Program-made: the position numbers and the translations under genes
Notes under the pieces: model-generated
Seen by the model: only the letters and a program-made list of their open reading frames with translations
The model's database searches: none
What the model was told of the DNA's origin: nothing
Part shown: positions 6,965 to 13,650 of the stretch, piece by piece
Numbering within the stretch: position 1 is the stretch's first letter
Layout: every line of letters starts with the position of its first letter
NCBI GenBank assembly: GCA_900556535.1
Contig: USPI01000006.1
Span: 1 to 18,298 of the forward strand
DNA from: an uncultured Eubacteriales bacterium
GTDB taxonomy: Bacteria > Bacillota > Clostridia > Oscillospirales > Oscillospiraceae
Direction: 5' to 3'
Length of the DNA stretch: 18,298 bases

Positions 6965-8455
6965 ATGGCGATCTATTTCAACGAGCCTTCAAGGACTTTC
7001 AGCGAGTATCTTCTTATCCCCGGCTACACGAGCGAGGACTGCGTCCCCGATAACGTGACCCTCAAAACTCCTCTGGTGAAATTCAAGAAAGGCGAGGAAA
7101 GCGCCATTTCTCTCAACACTCCCTTCGCTTCCGCCATCATGCAGTCCGTTTCCAACGACACGATGGCAATTGCGCTTGCCAAGGAGGGCGGCATTTCGTT
7201 CATCTACGGCTCGCAGTCTATCGAGGACGAGGCGGCAATGGTCGCCCGCGTCAAAAGCTATAAGGCAGGCTTCGTGCCCAGCGCATCGAACATCACCCCC
7301 GACGCGACTCTCGCGGACGTGCTCGCGCTCAAGGCGGAGAAAGGCTACTCCACCATGGCAGTCACCTCCGACGGCAAGGCAAACGGCAAGCTGCTCGGCA
7401 TAGTCTCCAGCCGCGACTACCGCGTTTCCCGCATGGACCCCGCCACCCGCGTTTCCGAGTTCATGACCCCGCTTGAAAAGCTCGTCACCGCTCCCGAGGG
7501 CACCACGCTCAAGGAAGCCAACGACATCATCTGGGACCACAAGCTCAACTCCCTGCCCATCGTTGACTCCGAGGGAAGACTGCTCTACTTCGTTTTCCGC
7601 AAGGACTACGCGGAGCACAAGAATAACCCCAACGAGATCCTCGACAGCCAGAAGCGCTACATCGTCGGCGCAGGCATAAACAGCCGCGACTACGCACAGC
7701 GCGTTCCCGCTCTTGTTGAGGCGGGCGCAGACGTTCTGTGCATCGACTCCTCCGAGGGCTTCTCCTGCTGGCAGAAAAAGACCATCGAGTTCATCCGCGA
7801 GAGATACGGCGAAAGCGTCAAGGTCGGCGCGGGCAACGTCGTCGATGCGGACGGCTTCCGCTTCCTCGCAGAGGCAGGCGCAGACTTCGTAAAGGTCGGT
7901 ATCGGCGGCGGCTCTATCTGCATCACCCGCGAGACCAAGGGCATCGGCCGCGGTCAGGCTACCGCGCTCATCGAGGTCGCAGCAGCCCGTGACGAGTATT
8001 TCGAAAAGACCGGCATCTACGTTCCCATCTGCTCGGACGGCGGTCTTGTCCACGACTATCACATGACTCTGGCTCTGGCAATGGGCGCGGACTTCCTCAT
8101 GATGGGCCGCTACTTCGCCCGCTTCGACGAGAGCCCCACGGCAAAGCTCATCGTCAACGGCAGCTACGTCAAGGAGTACTGGGGCGAGGGCTCCAACAGA
8201 GCGCGCAACTGGCTGCGCTATGACCTCGGCGGTCAGAGCAAGCTCAGCTTCGAGGAGGGCGTTGACTCCTACGTCACCTACGCAGGTCCCCTGCATGACA
8301 ACCTCGAAAAGAGCGTTTACAAGATAAAGTCCACCATGTGCAACTGCGGCGTGACCAATCTTGCCGACCTCAAGCGCGAGGCAAAGCTCACCCTCGTTTC
8401 CTCCGTCAGCATCGTCGAGGGCGGCAGCCACGACGTCATTCTCAAGAATAACTGA
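6965..8455 (+). CDS. guaB: Inosine-5'-monophosphate dehydrogenase
   Basis: This enzyme oxidises IMP to XMP with NAD, the committed step of guanine nucleotide synthesis. At 496 residues it has the usual layout: a catalytic barrel interrupted by two CBS domains (about 105-220). The active-site loop is [18 protein letters not shown] with catalytic Cys319, the IMP phosphate region is SDGG at 357-360, and the flap dyad is R418-Y419. Compared with the textbook enzyme, GPGSICTTR has become GGGSICITR and the YRGMGS flap is VKEYWGEGS. These changes fit an IMPDH subgroup I recall from Clostridia, so it is probably a true IMPDH rather than GMP reductase; the presence of CBS domains agrees. AAAGGAG lies 8 nt before the ATG. 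It is monocistronic, between two terminators. Confidence 0.93.
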   Translation: MAIYFNEPSRTFSEYLLIPGYTSEDCVPDNVTLKTPLVKFKKGEESAISLNTPFASAIMQSVSNDTMAIALAKEGGISFIYGSQSIEDEAAMVARVKSYKAGFVPSASNITPDATLADVLALKAEKGYSTMAVTSDGKANGKLLGIVSSRDYRVSRMDPATRVSEFMTPLEKLVTAPEGTTLKEANDIIWDHKLNSLPIVDSEGRLLYFVFRKDYAEHKNNPNEILDSQKRYIVGAGINSRDYAQRVPALVEAGADVLCIDSSEGFSCWQKKTIEFIRERYGESVKVGAGNVVDADGFRFLAEAGADFVKVGIGGGSICITRETKGIGRGQATALIEVAAARDEYFEKTGIYVPICSDGGLVHDYHMTLALAMGADFLMMGRYFARFDESPTAKLIVNGSYVKEYWGEGSNRARNWLRYDLGGQSKLSFEEGVDSYVTYAGPLHDNLEKSVYKIKSTMCNCGVTNLADLKREAKLTLVSSVSIVEGGSHDVILKNN

Positions 8456-8466
8456 GCATTGAGCAT

Positions 8467-8509
8467 ATAAAAATCTCGGCAGCACGAAAAGTGCTGCCGA
8501 GATTTTTAT
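8467..8509. terminator. Strong bidirectional terminator between guaB and cysE
   Basis: A 19-bp perfect stem (8467-8485 with 8491-8509) with a GAAAA loop; the G/C core CTCGGCAGCAC is flanked by A and T tracts, so it serves both convergent genes. On the minus strand the stem includes the cysE stop codon (8506-8508). Confidence 0.93.
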
Positions 8510-9159
8510 TCATCAGCGGTCTTATCCATATGTTGCAGCCTTGTATTCATTTCGCACAGGGCTTTTCTTATTGCGGTGAGCTCCTCGGTGATGGGGTCGG
8601 AGACGCTGACCTGATCGACCTCGGTGGCATAGTCCACATCAGCTCCGCGGCGGCGCACTATGCGTGCGGGAATGCCGACGGCGGTGCAGTCGGGCGGCAC
8701 CTCGCGCAGAACGACGGAGTTTGCCGCGATTCGGCTGTTGTCTCCGACCTTAAAGGGGCCGAGCACCTTTGCGCCCGTGCCGATGAGGACGTTGTTGCCT
8801 ATCGTCGGGTGGCGCTTGCCGCTGTCCTTGCCGGTGCCGCCGAGGGTCACGCCGTGATAGATGAGGCAATCGTCGCCGATCTCGGCGGTCTCGCCGATGA
8901 CGATGCCCATGCCGTGGTCAATGACGAGGCGGCGTCCGATCTTCGCGCCGGGGTGGATCTCGATGCCGGTGCGGTGGCGTCCTATCTGCGATATGAGGCG
9001 TGCGAGGAACATATGGTTATGCTCATAGCACCAGTGGGCGCGGCGGTGGTAGCTCACGGCCTTCACGCCGGGGTAAAGCAGCAGCACCTCGATGGCGCTT
9101 TTCGCGGCGGGGTCGCGCAGAAGATATGCATTTACGGTTTCAAGCAGCTCGTCAAACAT
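8506..9159 (-). CDS. cysE: Serine O-acetyltransferase
   Basis: This enzyme acetylates serine with acetyl-CoA to O-acetylserine, the substrate of the adjacent cysK product. It is 217 residues, like the short Bacillota form. The N-terminal helices (1-60) are followed by a left-handed beta-helix of hexapeptide repeats. Catalytic residues matching those of the E. coli enzyme are D81-H82 (IDHGMGIVIGETA) and H117 (KRHPTI), with TLGGTGK at 105-111. The open frame extends to 9273, but the ATG at 9159 is used because AAGGAG lies 7 nt upstream and the homologous N-terminus starts here. It overlaps the cysK stop by 8 nt. The C-terminal tail ends in ADE rather than the terminal Ile that docks into CysK in the classical cysteine synthase complex. 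Confidence 0.95.
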   Translation of the reverse strand: MFDELLETVNAYLLRDPAAKSAIEVLLLYPGVKAVSYHRRAHWCYEHNHMFLARLISQIGRHRTGIEIHPGAKIGRRLVIDHGMGIVIGETAEIGDDCLIYHGVTLGGTGKDSGKRHPTIGNNVLIGTGAKVLGPFKVGDNSRIAANSVVLREVPPDCTAVGIPARIVRRRGADVDYATEVDQVSVSDPITEELTAIRKALCEMNTRLQHMDKTADE

Positions 9160-10093
9160 TACCGTTCTCCTTAAACATGGGACTTGAAAGATACCGCTCT
9201 CCGGTATCGGGCAGGAGCGCAACGATGCACTTGCCCGCATTTTCGGGACGCTTTGCCAGCTCAAGAGCCGCATACAGCGCAGCGCCCGAGGATATGCCCG
9301 CCAGAATTCCCTCGCGGCGGGCGAGATGTCTTCCGGTCGAGTACGCCTGCTCGTCTGTGACCGTGATGACCTCGTCGTATATATGCCTGTCGAGAGTTTC
9401 GGGAATGAAATTCGCGCCGATGCCCTGAATACCGTGGGCGCCCGCTCTGCCCTCGCTCAGAAGCGGCGAGGACGCAGGCTCGACGGCAACTATCTTAACG
9501 CTCTTTTTGCGGCTCTTGAGATACTGCCCGACGCCCGAAAGCGTTCCGCCCGTGCCGACGCCGGCAACGAAGATATCGACCTTGCCGTCGGTATCCTCCC
9601 AGATCTCGGGACCGGTCGTTACCCTGTGTGCGGCCGGGTTCGCGGGATTTACAAACTGACCGAGCACAACGGCTCCTTTTATCTCGTTCTTTAACTCCTC
9701 CGCTCTTTCGACTGCGCCAGCCATGCCCTTTTTGCCCGGGGTGAGCACAAGCTCGGCTCCGTAAGCGGTCATGAGAAGGCGGCGCTCCACGCTCATGCTG
9801 TCGGGCATGACGATGATGACGCGGTAGCCGCGCGCCGCACCTATTGCCGCAAGGCCGATGCCGGTGTTGCCGCTGGTGGGCTCTATTATCGTGCCGCCGG
9901 CTGAAAGCTGTCCCTTTGCCTCGGCGTCGTCGAGCATCGCCATCGCAACGCGATCCTTGACAGAGCCCGCGGGGTTAAACATCTCAAGCTTTGCAAGCAG
10001 CCGCACGCAAAGTCCGTTTTCGCTCTCAATATTCCTCAGTTCCATGAGCGGGGTGTGCCCCGTAAGCTCCGATACCGATTTATAGATCTTCAT
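9152..10093 (-). CDS. cysK: Cysteine synthase (O-acetylserine sulfhydrylase)
   Basis: A PLP enzyme that joins O-acetylserine and sulfide to give cysteine. At 313 residues it is normal CysK length. The PLP lysine is K46 in NPAGSVKDRVA, the substrate-binding TSGNTG loop is at 73-78, and the phosphate-binding GTGGTLSG loop is in mid-protein. Two ATG codons are adjacent (10096 and 10093). The second is preferred because the GGAG of GAGAGGAG lies 6 nt from it and only 3 nt from the first. It is the first structural gene of the cysteine operon and overlaps cysE. Transcription should pass through the cysteine-rich leader and attenuator at 10123-10263, so expression is predicted to rise when charged Cys-tRNA is scarce. 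Confidence 0.95.
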   Translation of the reverse strand: MKIYKSVSELTGHTPLMELRNIESENGLCVRLLAKLEMFNPAGSVKDRVAMAMLDDAEAKGQLSAGGTIIEPTSGNTGIGLAAIGAARGYRVIIVMPDSMSVERRLLMTAYGAELVLTPGKKGMAGAVERAEELKNEIKGAVVLGQFVNPANPAAHRVTTGPEIWEDTDGKVDIFVAGVGTGGTLSGVGQYLKSRKKSVKIVAVEPASSPLLSEGRAGAHGIQGIGANFIPETLDRHIYDEVITVTDEQAYSTGRHLARREGILAGISSGAALYAALELAKRPENAGKCIVALLPDTGERYLSSPMFKENGNV

Positions 10094-10122
10094 CATTTTC
10101 TCCTCTCATAATAAATGGCTAT

Positions 10123-10157
10123 AAAAATAGCGGCAATGCCAACATAGCATCGCCGCT
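10123..10157 (-). terminator. Attenuator terminator of the cysK leader
   Basis: On the minus strand AGCGGCGATGC (10157-10147) pairs with GCATTGCCGCT (10139-10129) over 11 bp with one G-U, loop TATGTTG, followed by ATTTTT (10128-10123). It is a complete intrinsic terminator placed after the leader peptide stop and before the cysK ribosome site, so it can only act as a regulated stop for cysK-cysE. Confidence 0.9.
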
Positions 10158-10201
10158 GCAAATTACAGGCTTATTATCCCTGTTAAGGCATACGACGACG
10201 C
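10147..10201 (-). promoter_or_regulatory. Antiterminator pairing of the cysK attenuator
   Basis: The leader segment GCGTCGTCGT (10201-10192), made by the three Arg codons after the Cys cluster, can pair continuously over ten bases with GCGGCGATGC (10156-10147), the 5' arm of the terminator (three G-U pairs). The same leader region can instead fold back on the Cys codons (GGCAT with ATGCC, CGCT with AGCG), giving a protector hairpin. These are regions 1, 2, 3 and 4 of a classical attenuator. The pairing was read by eye and no energies were computed. Confidence 0.75.
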
Positions 10202-10263
10202 TGACATCGACAAGCGCAGATGCCACAACAGGTATTCATAACTACTGCATTTGCAATGTACAT
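10183..10263 (-). CDS. Cysteine-rich leader peptide of the cysK-cysE operon
   Basis: A 26-codon frame: ATG at 10263, stop TAA at 10183-10185. AAAGGAG (10272-10278) lies 8 nt before the ATG, an excellent translation start. The peptide runs MYIANAVVMNT, then CCGICACRC with cysteines at 12, 13, 16, 18 and 20, then QRRRMP. Five cysteine codons in nine is far above chance. The ribosome would stall there when Cys-tRNA is uncharged, before reaching the Arg codons that form the antiterminator. Cysteine-coding leader ORFs before cysteine genes are known in mycobacteria, but I do not recall this exact peptide. The likely role is in cis through translation; a function for the peptide itself, such as metal binding by its cysteines, is possible but unsupported. 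Confidence 0.87.
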   Translation of the reverse strand: MYIANAVVMNTCCGICACRCQRRRMP

Positions 10264-10311
10264 GATCGCCGCTCCTTTCAATTCCTATTGCTTAACTGGG
10301 ATTTCCCCTGT

Positions 10312-10340
10312 ATAATACGCCATCGCAAGCCGTTTGTCAA
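10312..10340 (-). promoter_or_regulatory. Promoter of the cysteine operon
   Basis: On the minus strand a perfect TTGACA (10335-10340), a 17-nt spacer and TATTAT (10312-10317). The predicted start is near 10305, 42 nt before the leader ATG. TAGGAATT at 10280-10287, between start site and leader, recalls sequences bound by Rrf2-family cysteine regulators, but this resemblance is weak evidence. Confidence 0.85.
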
Positions 10341-10344
10341 CAGG

Positions 10345-10401
10345 GTTTGCATTTTTCTTATCAATGGTGTATAAACTTCTTAACACTTTCTTTATGCAAA
10401 C
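10345..10401. repeat. Widely spaced inverted repeat in the cysK/kinase divergent region
   Basis: GTTTGCAT (10345-10352) and ATGCAAAC (10394-10401) are perfect 8-bp inverted copies 41 bp apart. The left arm starts 5 bp from the cysK -35 box and the right arm ends 2 bp before the extended -10 of the kinase promoter. They could be paired operators. No regulator is identified. Confidence 0.45.
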
Positions 10402-10403
10402 AA

Positions 10404-10412
10404 TGGTATAAT
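10404..10412 (+). promoter_or_regulatory. Extended -10 promoter of the KdpD-like kinase gene
   Basis: TGG followed by a perfect TATAAT (10407-10412). No -35 match lies 16-18 nt upstream, but ACTT-type tracts starting at 10375 and 10385 are 10 bp apart, as in sites of OmpR-family regulators, so autoactivation by the neighbouring regulator is possible. Transcription would start at about 10419, the first base of the kinase ATG. Confidence 0.65.
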
Positions 10413-10418
10413 TAACTC

Positions 10419-11507
10419 ATGAACAAGAAAAGAAATAAACGGATCGAAAACGAAATATACCGCACGGTGCGCAACTGGCTCATTTTTATTATCGTCCTGA
10501 GCGTTGCGTGGGTGCTGTGCTCCTCGCTCAGCCGCGTCGGAAAAACGGACACGTTCGTGCCGATGGTATTCATTCTAGCGGTGCTCATCGTGTCGCTTTT
10601 GACGGACGGTTATTTTTACGGCATCGTCGCCTCGCTCATAAGCGTCATCGGTGTTAACTACGCCTTCACCTATCCGTACAGGGAGCTCAACTTCTCCATC
10701 TACGGCTATCCCGTGACCTTCTTGACCATGCTCGCCGTGTCACTCGTCGTTTCGACGCTCACGACCCGTATGCGCGAGCAGGAGCTGCTGCGGCACGAGA
10801 CGGCGCAGGCAAAGCTGCGCGCCGATCTTCTGCGCGCGATATCGCATGACCTGCGCACTCCGCTGACCTCGATAATCGGCTCTATCGACACCATCATGAA
10901 CGAGGACGAGCACCTGCGCCACGAGGAGCGCATCGAGCTTCTGGGCGACGCAAAGCAGGACGCAGAGTGGCTCGTGCGAATGGTCGAAAATCTTCTGTCC
11001 ATAACGCGCATAAGCGGCGCGGAGGAAACGAGCATAGAAAAAAGTCCGGAGCTTGTCGAGGAGCTTGTCGGCGAGGTCGTTCTGAATTTCAAGAAGCGCT
11101 GTCCCGAGGTGAAGCTCGGCGTTAAGATCCCCGACGAGCCGCTCATGGTCGGCGTTGACGCGATGCTCATAGAGCAGGTGCTCATGAATCTCATGGATAA
11201 CGCCGTCAAGCACGCGCAGGGCATGACGGAACTCAACGTGCGCGTTTTTAAGGGCAAGGACGAGGTGCATTTTTGCGTCATGGATAACGGCGGCGGGCTC
11301 GACCCGAAGATAATCCCCATGCTGTTCAGCGGCTACATTGACCCCGACAAGGGCAAAAGCTCCGACAGCAACCGCTTCCGCGGCATCGGACTTGCCGCCT
11401 GCCAGGCGATAGTTTCCGCTCACGGCGGCACGATCCGCGGCGATAATCTCCCCGACGGCGGCGCGATATTTGAATTTACACTTCCAATGGAGGATATTGA
11501 ACAATGA
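10419..11507 (+). CDS. KdpD-like sensor histidine kinase lacking the cytoplasmic KdpD sensor domain
   Basis: This 362-residue membrane kinase begins with four membrane segments (about 20-38, 47-62, 66-83, 98-115) of the DUF4118 type found in the middle of KdpD. The dimerisation and phosphoacceptor region follows with H143 in AISHDLRTPLTS, then the ATPase domain: N-box NLMDNAVKHA (257-266), DNGGGL (289-294) and RGIGLAACQA (321-330). The N-terminal KdpD and Usp domains (about 350 residues in full KdpD) are absent. No kdpFABC potassium pump genes occur in the window, so the signal may not be potassium. There is no Shine-Dalgarno before the ATG, an in-frame stop sits at 10413-10415, and the promoter predicts a leaderless mRNA. 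It overlaps the regulator gene as ATGA. Confidence 0.9.
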   Translation: MNKKRNKRIENEIYRTVRNWLIFIIVLSVAWVLCSSLSRVGKTDTFVPMVFILAVLIVSLLTDGYFYGIVASLISVIGVNYAFTYPYRELNFSIYGYPVTFLTMLAVSLVVSTLTTRMREQELLRHETAQAKLRADLLRAISHDLRTPLTSIIGSIDTIMNEDEHLRHEERIELLGDAKQDAEWLVRMVENLLSITRISGAEETSIEKSPELVEELVGEVVLNFKKRCPEVKLGVKIPDEPLMVGVDAMLIEQVLMNLMDNAVKHAQGMTELNVRVFKGKDEVHFCVMDNGGGLDPKIIPMLFSGYIDPDKGKSSDSNRFRGIGLAACQAIVSAHGGTIRGDNLPDGGAIFEFTLPMEDIEQ

Positions 11508-12211
11508 ACATACGCGATAAAATTCTCGTCGTCGAGGACGAGCGCAGCATCACGAACTTCCTGCGCACCATCCTCACCTCAAACGACTATGACGTGATCG
11601 TAGCGCGCTCGGGCGCGGAGGCATATTCCATGATAACCTCCCACTGTCCCGACCTCATCGTCCTCGATCTCGGACTTCCCGACATCGACGGGCTTCAGAT
11701 AATCCGCTCCGTGCGTGAATGGACGCTGCTGCCCATAGTCGTCGTCTCCGCAAGAGCGCACGAGCGCGACAAGGTCGAGGCGCTCGATCTCGGCGCGGAC
11801 GACTATATCACAAAGCCCTTCGGCGCGGGCGAGCTGCTTGCGAGGATACGCACAGCGATACGCCACACGCGCACGGGTCTTGCAAACGAGACCATCGCAA
11901 CGACCGGAAAATTCAAATCCGGCGAGCTTGAGATCGACTACGACAAGCATCAGGTGCTCGTAAACGGGAATAACGTAGGGCTCACGCAGAACGAATATAA
12001 GATTGTCGCGCTGCTCGGAAAGTGCGCGGGCAAGGTGCTGACGTATGACTATATCATAAAGGAGCTTTGGGGTCCCGGCACGAGGGGCAACAACCAGTCG
12101 CTGCGCGTGCACATGGCGAATATCCGCCGCAAGATCGAGAAAAATCCCGCCGAGCCGCAGTATATCTTCACCGAGATCGGCGTCGGCTACCGCATGGTCG
12201 AAAGCGACTGA
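11504..12211 (+). CDS. KdpE-like OmpR-family response regulator
   Basis: This 235-residue DNA-binding regulator is the partner of the preceding kinase. The receiver domain (1-120) has the acidic pair E11-D12, phosphoacceptor D55 in IVLDLGLPDIDG, S82 and K104 in the ADDYITKPF motif. The winged-helix domain (about 135-230) has LTQNEYKIVALL, the recognition helix region NQSLRVHMANIRRKIE and the wing IFTEIGVGYRM, as in KdpE and OmpR. The ATG overlaps the kinase stop by 4 nt. The natural targets are unknown; candidates in view are its own promoter and the YitT gene that begins 9 nt downstream. Confidence 0.94.
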   Translation: MNIRDKILVVEDERSITNFLRTILTSNDYDVIVARSGAEAYSMITSHCPDLIVLDLGLPDIDGLQIIRSVREWTLLPIVVVSARAHERDKVEALDLGADDYITKPFGAGELLARIRTAIRHTRTGLANETIATTGKFKSGELEIDYDKHQVLVNGNNVGLTQNEYKIVALLGKCAGKVLTYDYIIKELWGPGTRGNNQSLRVHMANIRRKIEKNPAEPQYIFTEIGVGYRMVESD

Positions 12212-12220
12212 GCGCACGGA

Positions 12221-13093
12221 ATGAAGCATTTTATCAAGGATCACCTGCTGCCTGTCTGCATGATAATCGTCGGCGCGGGCTGCGCGGCGTTCTCCATCGA
12301 GTGCTTTCTTATTCCCAACACGATACTCGACGGCGGCGTGACGGGCGTGAGCATGATGATAAACTACCTCTCGGGCGTGCGCCTGAGCATACTTGTCATC
12401 GTCATAAACATCCCGTTTTTCTATGTCGGCTTCAGGGCGCTGGGCAAGCGGTTTCTCGCGCGGGCGGTGCTCGCAATGGCGGCGTTCTCCGGCTTTCTCG
12501 AGCTGTTCAAGCTCGTTCCGACGGTCACGAGCTCGGAGCTTCTTGCCGTCGTGTTCGGCGGAGTGCTGCTGGGCATCGGCGTCGGCACGGTGCTGCGTCA
12601 CGGCGGCTGCCTCGACGGTACGGAAATTGCCGCGATGCTGCTTTCAAAGCACGCGGGCGTGTCCACGGGTCAGATAATCTTCACGATAAACATCTTTATC
12701 TACGTCACGGCGGGAATTTTGTTCGGCTGGGACAGAGCCATGCTCTCGCTTCTGACCTATTTCATCACGTTCAAGATAATCGACGTCGTGCAGGAGGGTA
12801 TGGAGCAGGCGAAGGCGGCGCTCATAATAAGCGAAAACGCGCAGGAGCTTGCCGACAGCATTTATCAGCAGCTTGGCAGGACCTGCACCTTCATTTCCGC
12901 CGAGGGGCTCGTCTCCGGCAGCGGCAAGACCGTGCTGTACTGCGTCATAACGCGAGTTGAGGTAAACCAGCTCAAGCGTATCATAAGAAAGGCGGACATA
13001 AGCGCCTTCGTGACCATCTCCGAGGTCTCCGAGATCATCGGAAATCACATTAAAAACAGCAGCGCTATTGACGAAAAGGACGCAAAACGGTAA
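12221..13093 (+). CDS. YitT family membrane protein
   Basis: This 290-residue protein has about five membrane segments in the first 200 residues, with the family signatures IPNTILDGGVTGVSMM (about 31-46) and GGCLDGTEIAAMLLSK (about 128-143). A soluble C-terminal DUF2179-type domain (about 205-285) follows, containing GRTCTFISAEGLVSGSGKTVLYCVITRVE in pieces typical of the family. No transport substrate has been firmly established for YitT proteins. It starts 9 nt after the response regulator with only a weak GGA before the ATG, so translation probably depends on ribosomes from upstream. Its place in the kinase-regulator operon suggests it is a target or an accessory of that system. Confidence 0.9.
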   Translation: MKHFIKDHLLPVCMIIVGAGCAAFSIECFLIPNTILDGGVTGVSMMINYLSGVRLSILVIVINIPFFYVGFRALGKRFLARAVLAMAAFSGFLELFKLVPTVTSSELLAVVFGGVLLGIGVGTVLRHGGCLDGTEIAAMLLSKHAGVSTGQIIFTINIFIYVTAGILFGWDRAMLSLLTYFITFKIIDVVQEGMEQAKAALIISENAQELADSIYQQLGRTCTFISAEGLVSGSGKTVLYCVITRVEVNQLKRIIRKADISAFVTISEVSEIIGNHIKNSSAIDEKDAKR

Positions 13094-13130
13094 TATATTT
13101 AAAAACCGCCATGCTTCGGAGGGTAGGAAA

Positions 13131-13616
13131 ATGGACAATCGAAAAAGCAAGGAAAACTACTATCTCGACATTGCCGACGCAGTTTTGCAGCGCTCGACCT
13201 GCCTGAGGAGAATGTACGGTGCGATAATAGTCAGAAACGACGAGATAATCTCCACCGGCTATAACGGTGCGCCGCGCGGCAGGATAAACTGCACCGACGC
13301 GGGCCGCTGCGCGAGAGTCGAGATGAAGATACCCTCCGGCGAAAGATACGAGCTGTGCCGCAGCGTCCATGCCGAGGCAAACGCGATAATCTCCGCGTCA
13401 AGGCGCGACATGATAGGCTCGACGCTCTACCTCGTAGGGCGCGACGCGCAGACGGGCGAGCTTTTAAAAAACGCAACGAGCTGCTCTATGTGCCGCCGTC
13501 AGGTCATTAACGCCGGCATCGAAAGGGTCATCATCCGCACAGGCGAGAGCGAATTCAGCGTCGTCAGCGTGGACGAATGGATAAAAAACGACGACTCCCT
13601 GTTCTGGACGGAATAA
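13131..13616 (+). CDS. dCMP deaminase-like zinc cytidine deaminase
   Basis: A 161-residue member of the dCMP deaminase/ComEB type, which converts dCMP to dUMP for thymidylate synthesis. The zinc site is complete: H80 and catalytic E82 in HAEANAII, C118 and C121 in TSCSMCRRQVINAGI. The substrate-side motif STGYNGAPRG (41-50) and the C54/C60 region are also present. The frame is open to 13068, overlapping the YitT gene, but the ATG at 13131 has GGAGGG 10 nt upstream and gives the family N-terminus (YYLDIADAVLQRSTC). It lies 37 nt after YitT and ends at a terminator, so it is probably the last gene of the operon. In competence organisms the homologue is ComEB; no comE genes are nearby. Confidence 0.9.
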   Translation: MDNRKSKENYYLDIADAVLQRSTCLRRMYGAIIVRNDEIISTGYNGAPRGRINCTDAGRCARVEMKIPSGERYELCRSVHAEANAIISASRRDMIGSTLYLVGRDAQTGELLKNATSCSMCRRQVINAGIERVIIRTGESEFSVVSVDEWIKNDDSLFWTE

Positions 13617-13646
13617 AAAGAGGACTGCATAGCAGTCCTTTTTTAT
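13614..13646. terminator. Bidirectional terminator between the deaminase and transposase genes
   Basis: AGGACTGC (13621-13628) and GCAGTCCT (13632-13639) form an 8-bp stem with an ATA loop. A run of A before and a run of T after give U-tracts for both convergent genes. Confidence 0.9.
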
Positions 13647-13650
13647 TTGT

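Noticed and set aside
6989..8485. 498-codon open frame antisense to guaB
   Set aside because: Same cause; it would start inside the bidirectional terminator region and shows Ala/Val/Asp-rich low-information sequence.
9160..9273. N-terminal extension of cysE (38 more residues)
   Set aside because: The extra residues lie antisense-free within cysK coding DNA, lack family similarity, and the ATG at 9159 has a strong ribosome site.
10097..10340. T-box or SAM riboswitch before cysK
   Set aside because: No T-box sequence (GGGTGGnACCGCG-like) or SAM-box core was found; the peptide ORF, antiterminator and terminator explain the leader better.
11579..12601. 340-codon open frame antisense to the response regulator and YitT genes
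   Set aside because: It crosses two well-supported sense genes and has no domain.
13088..13109. CGGT...ACCG stem between the YitT and deaminase genes
   Set aside because: Only four base pairs with a long loop and no U-tract; probably chance.
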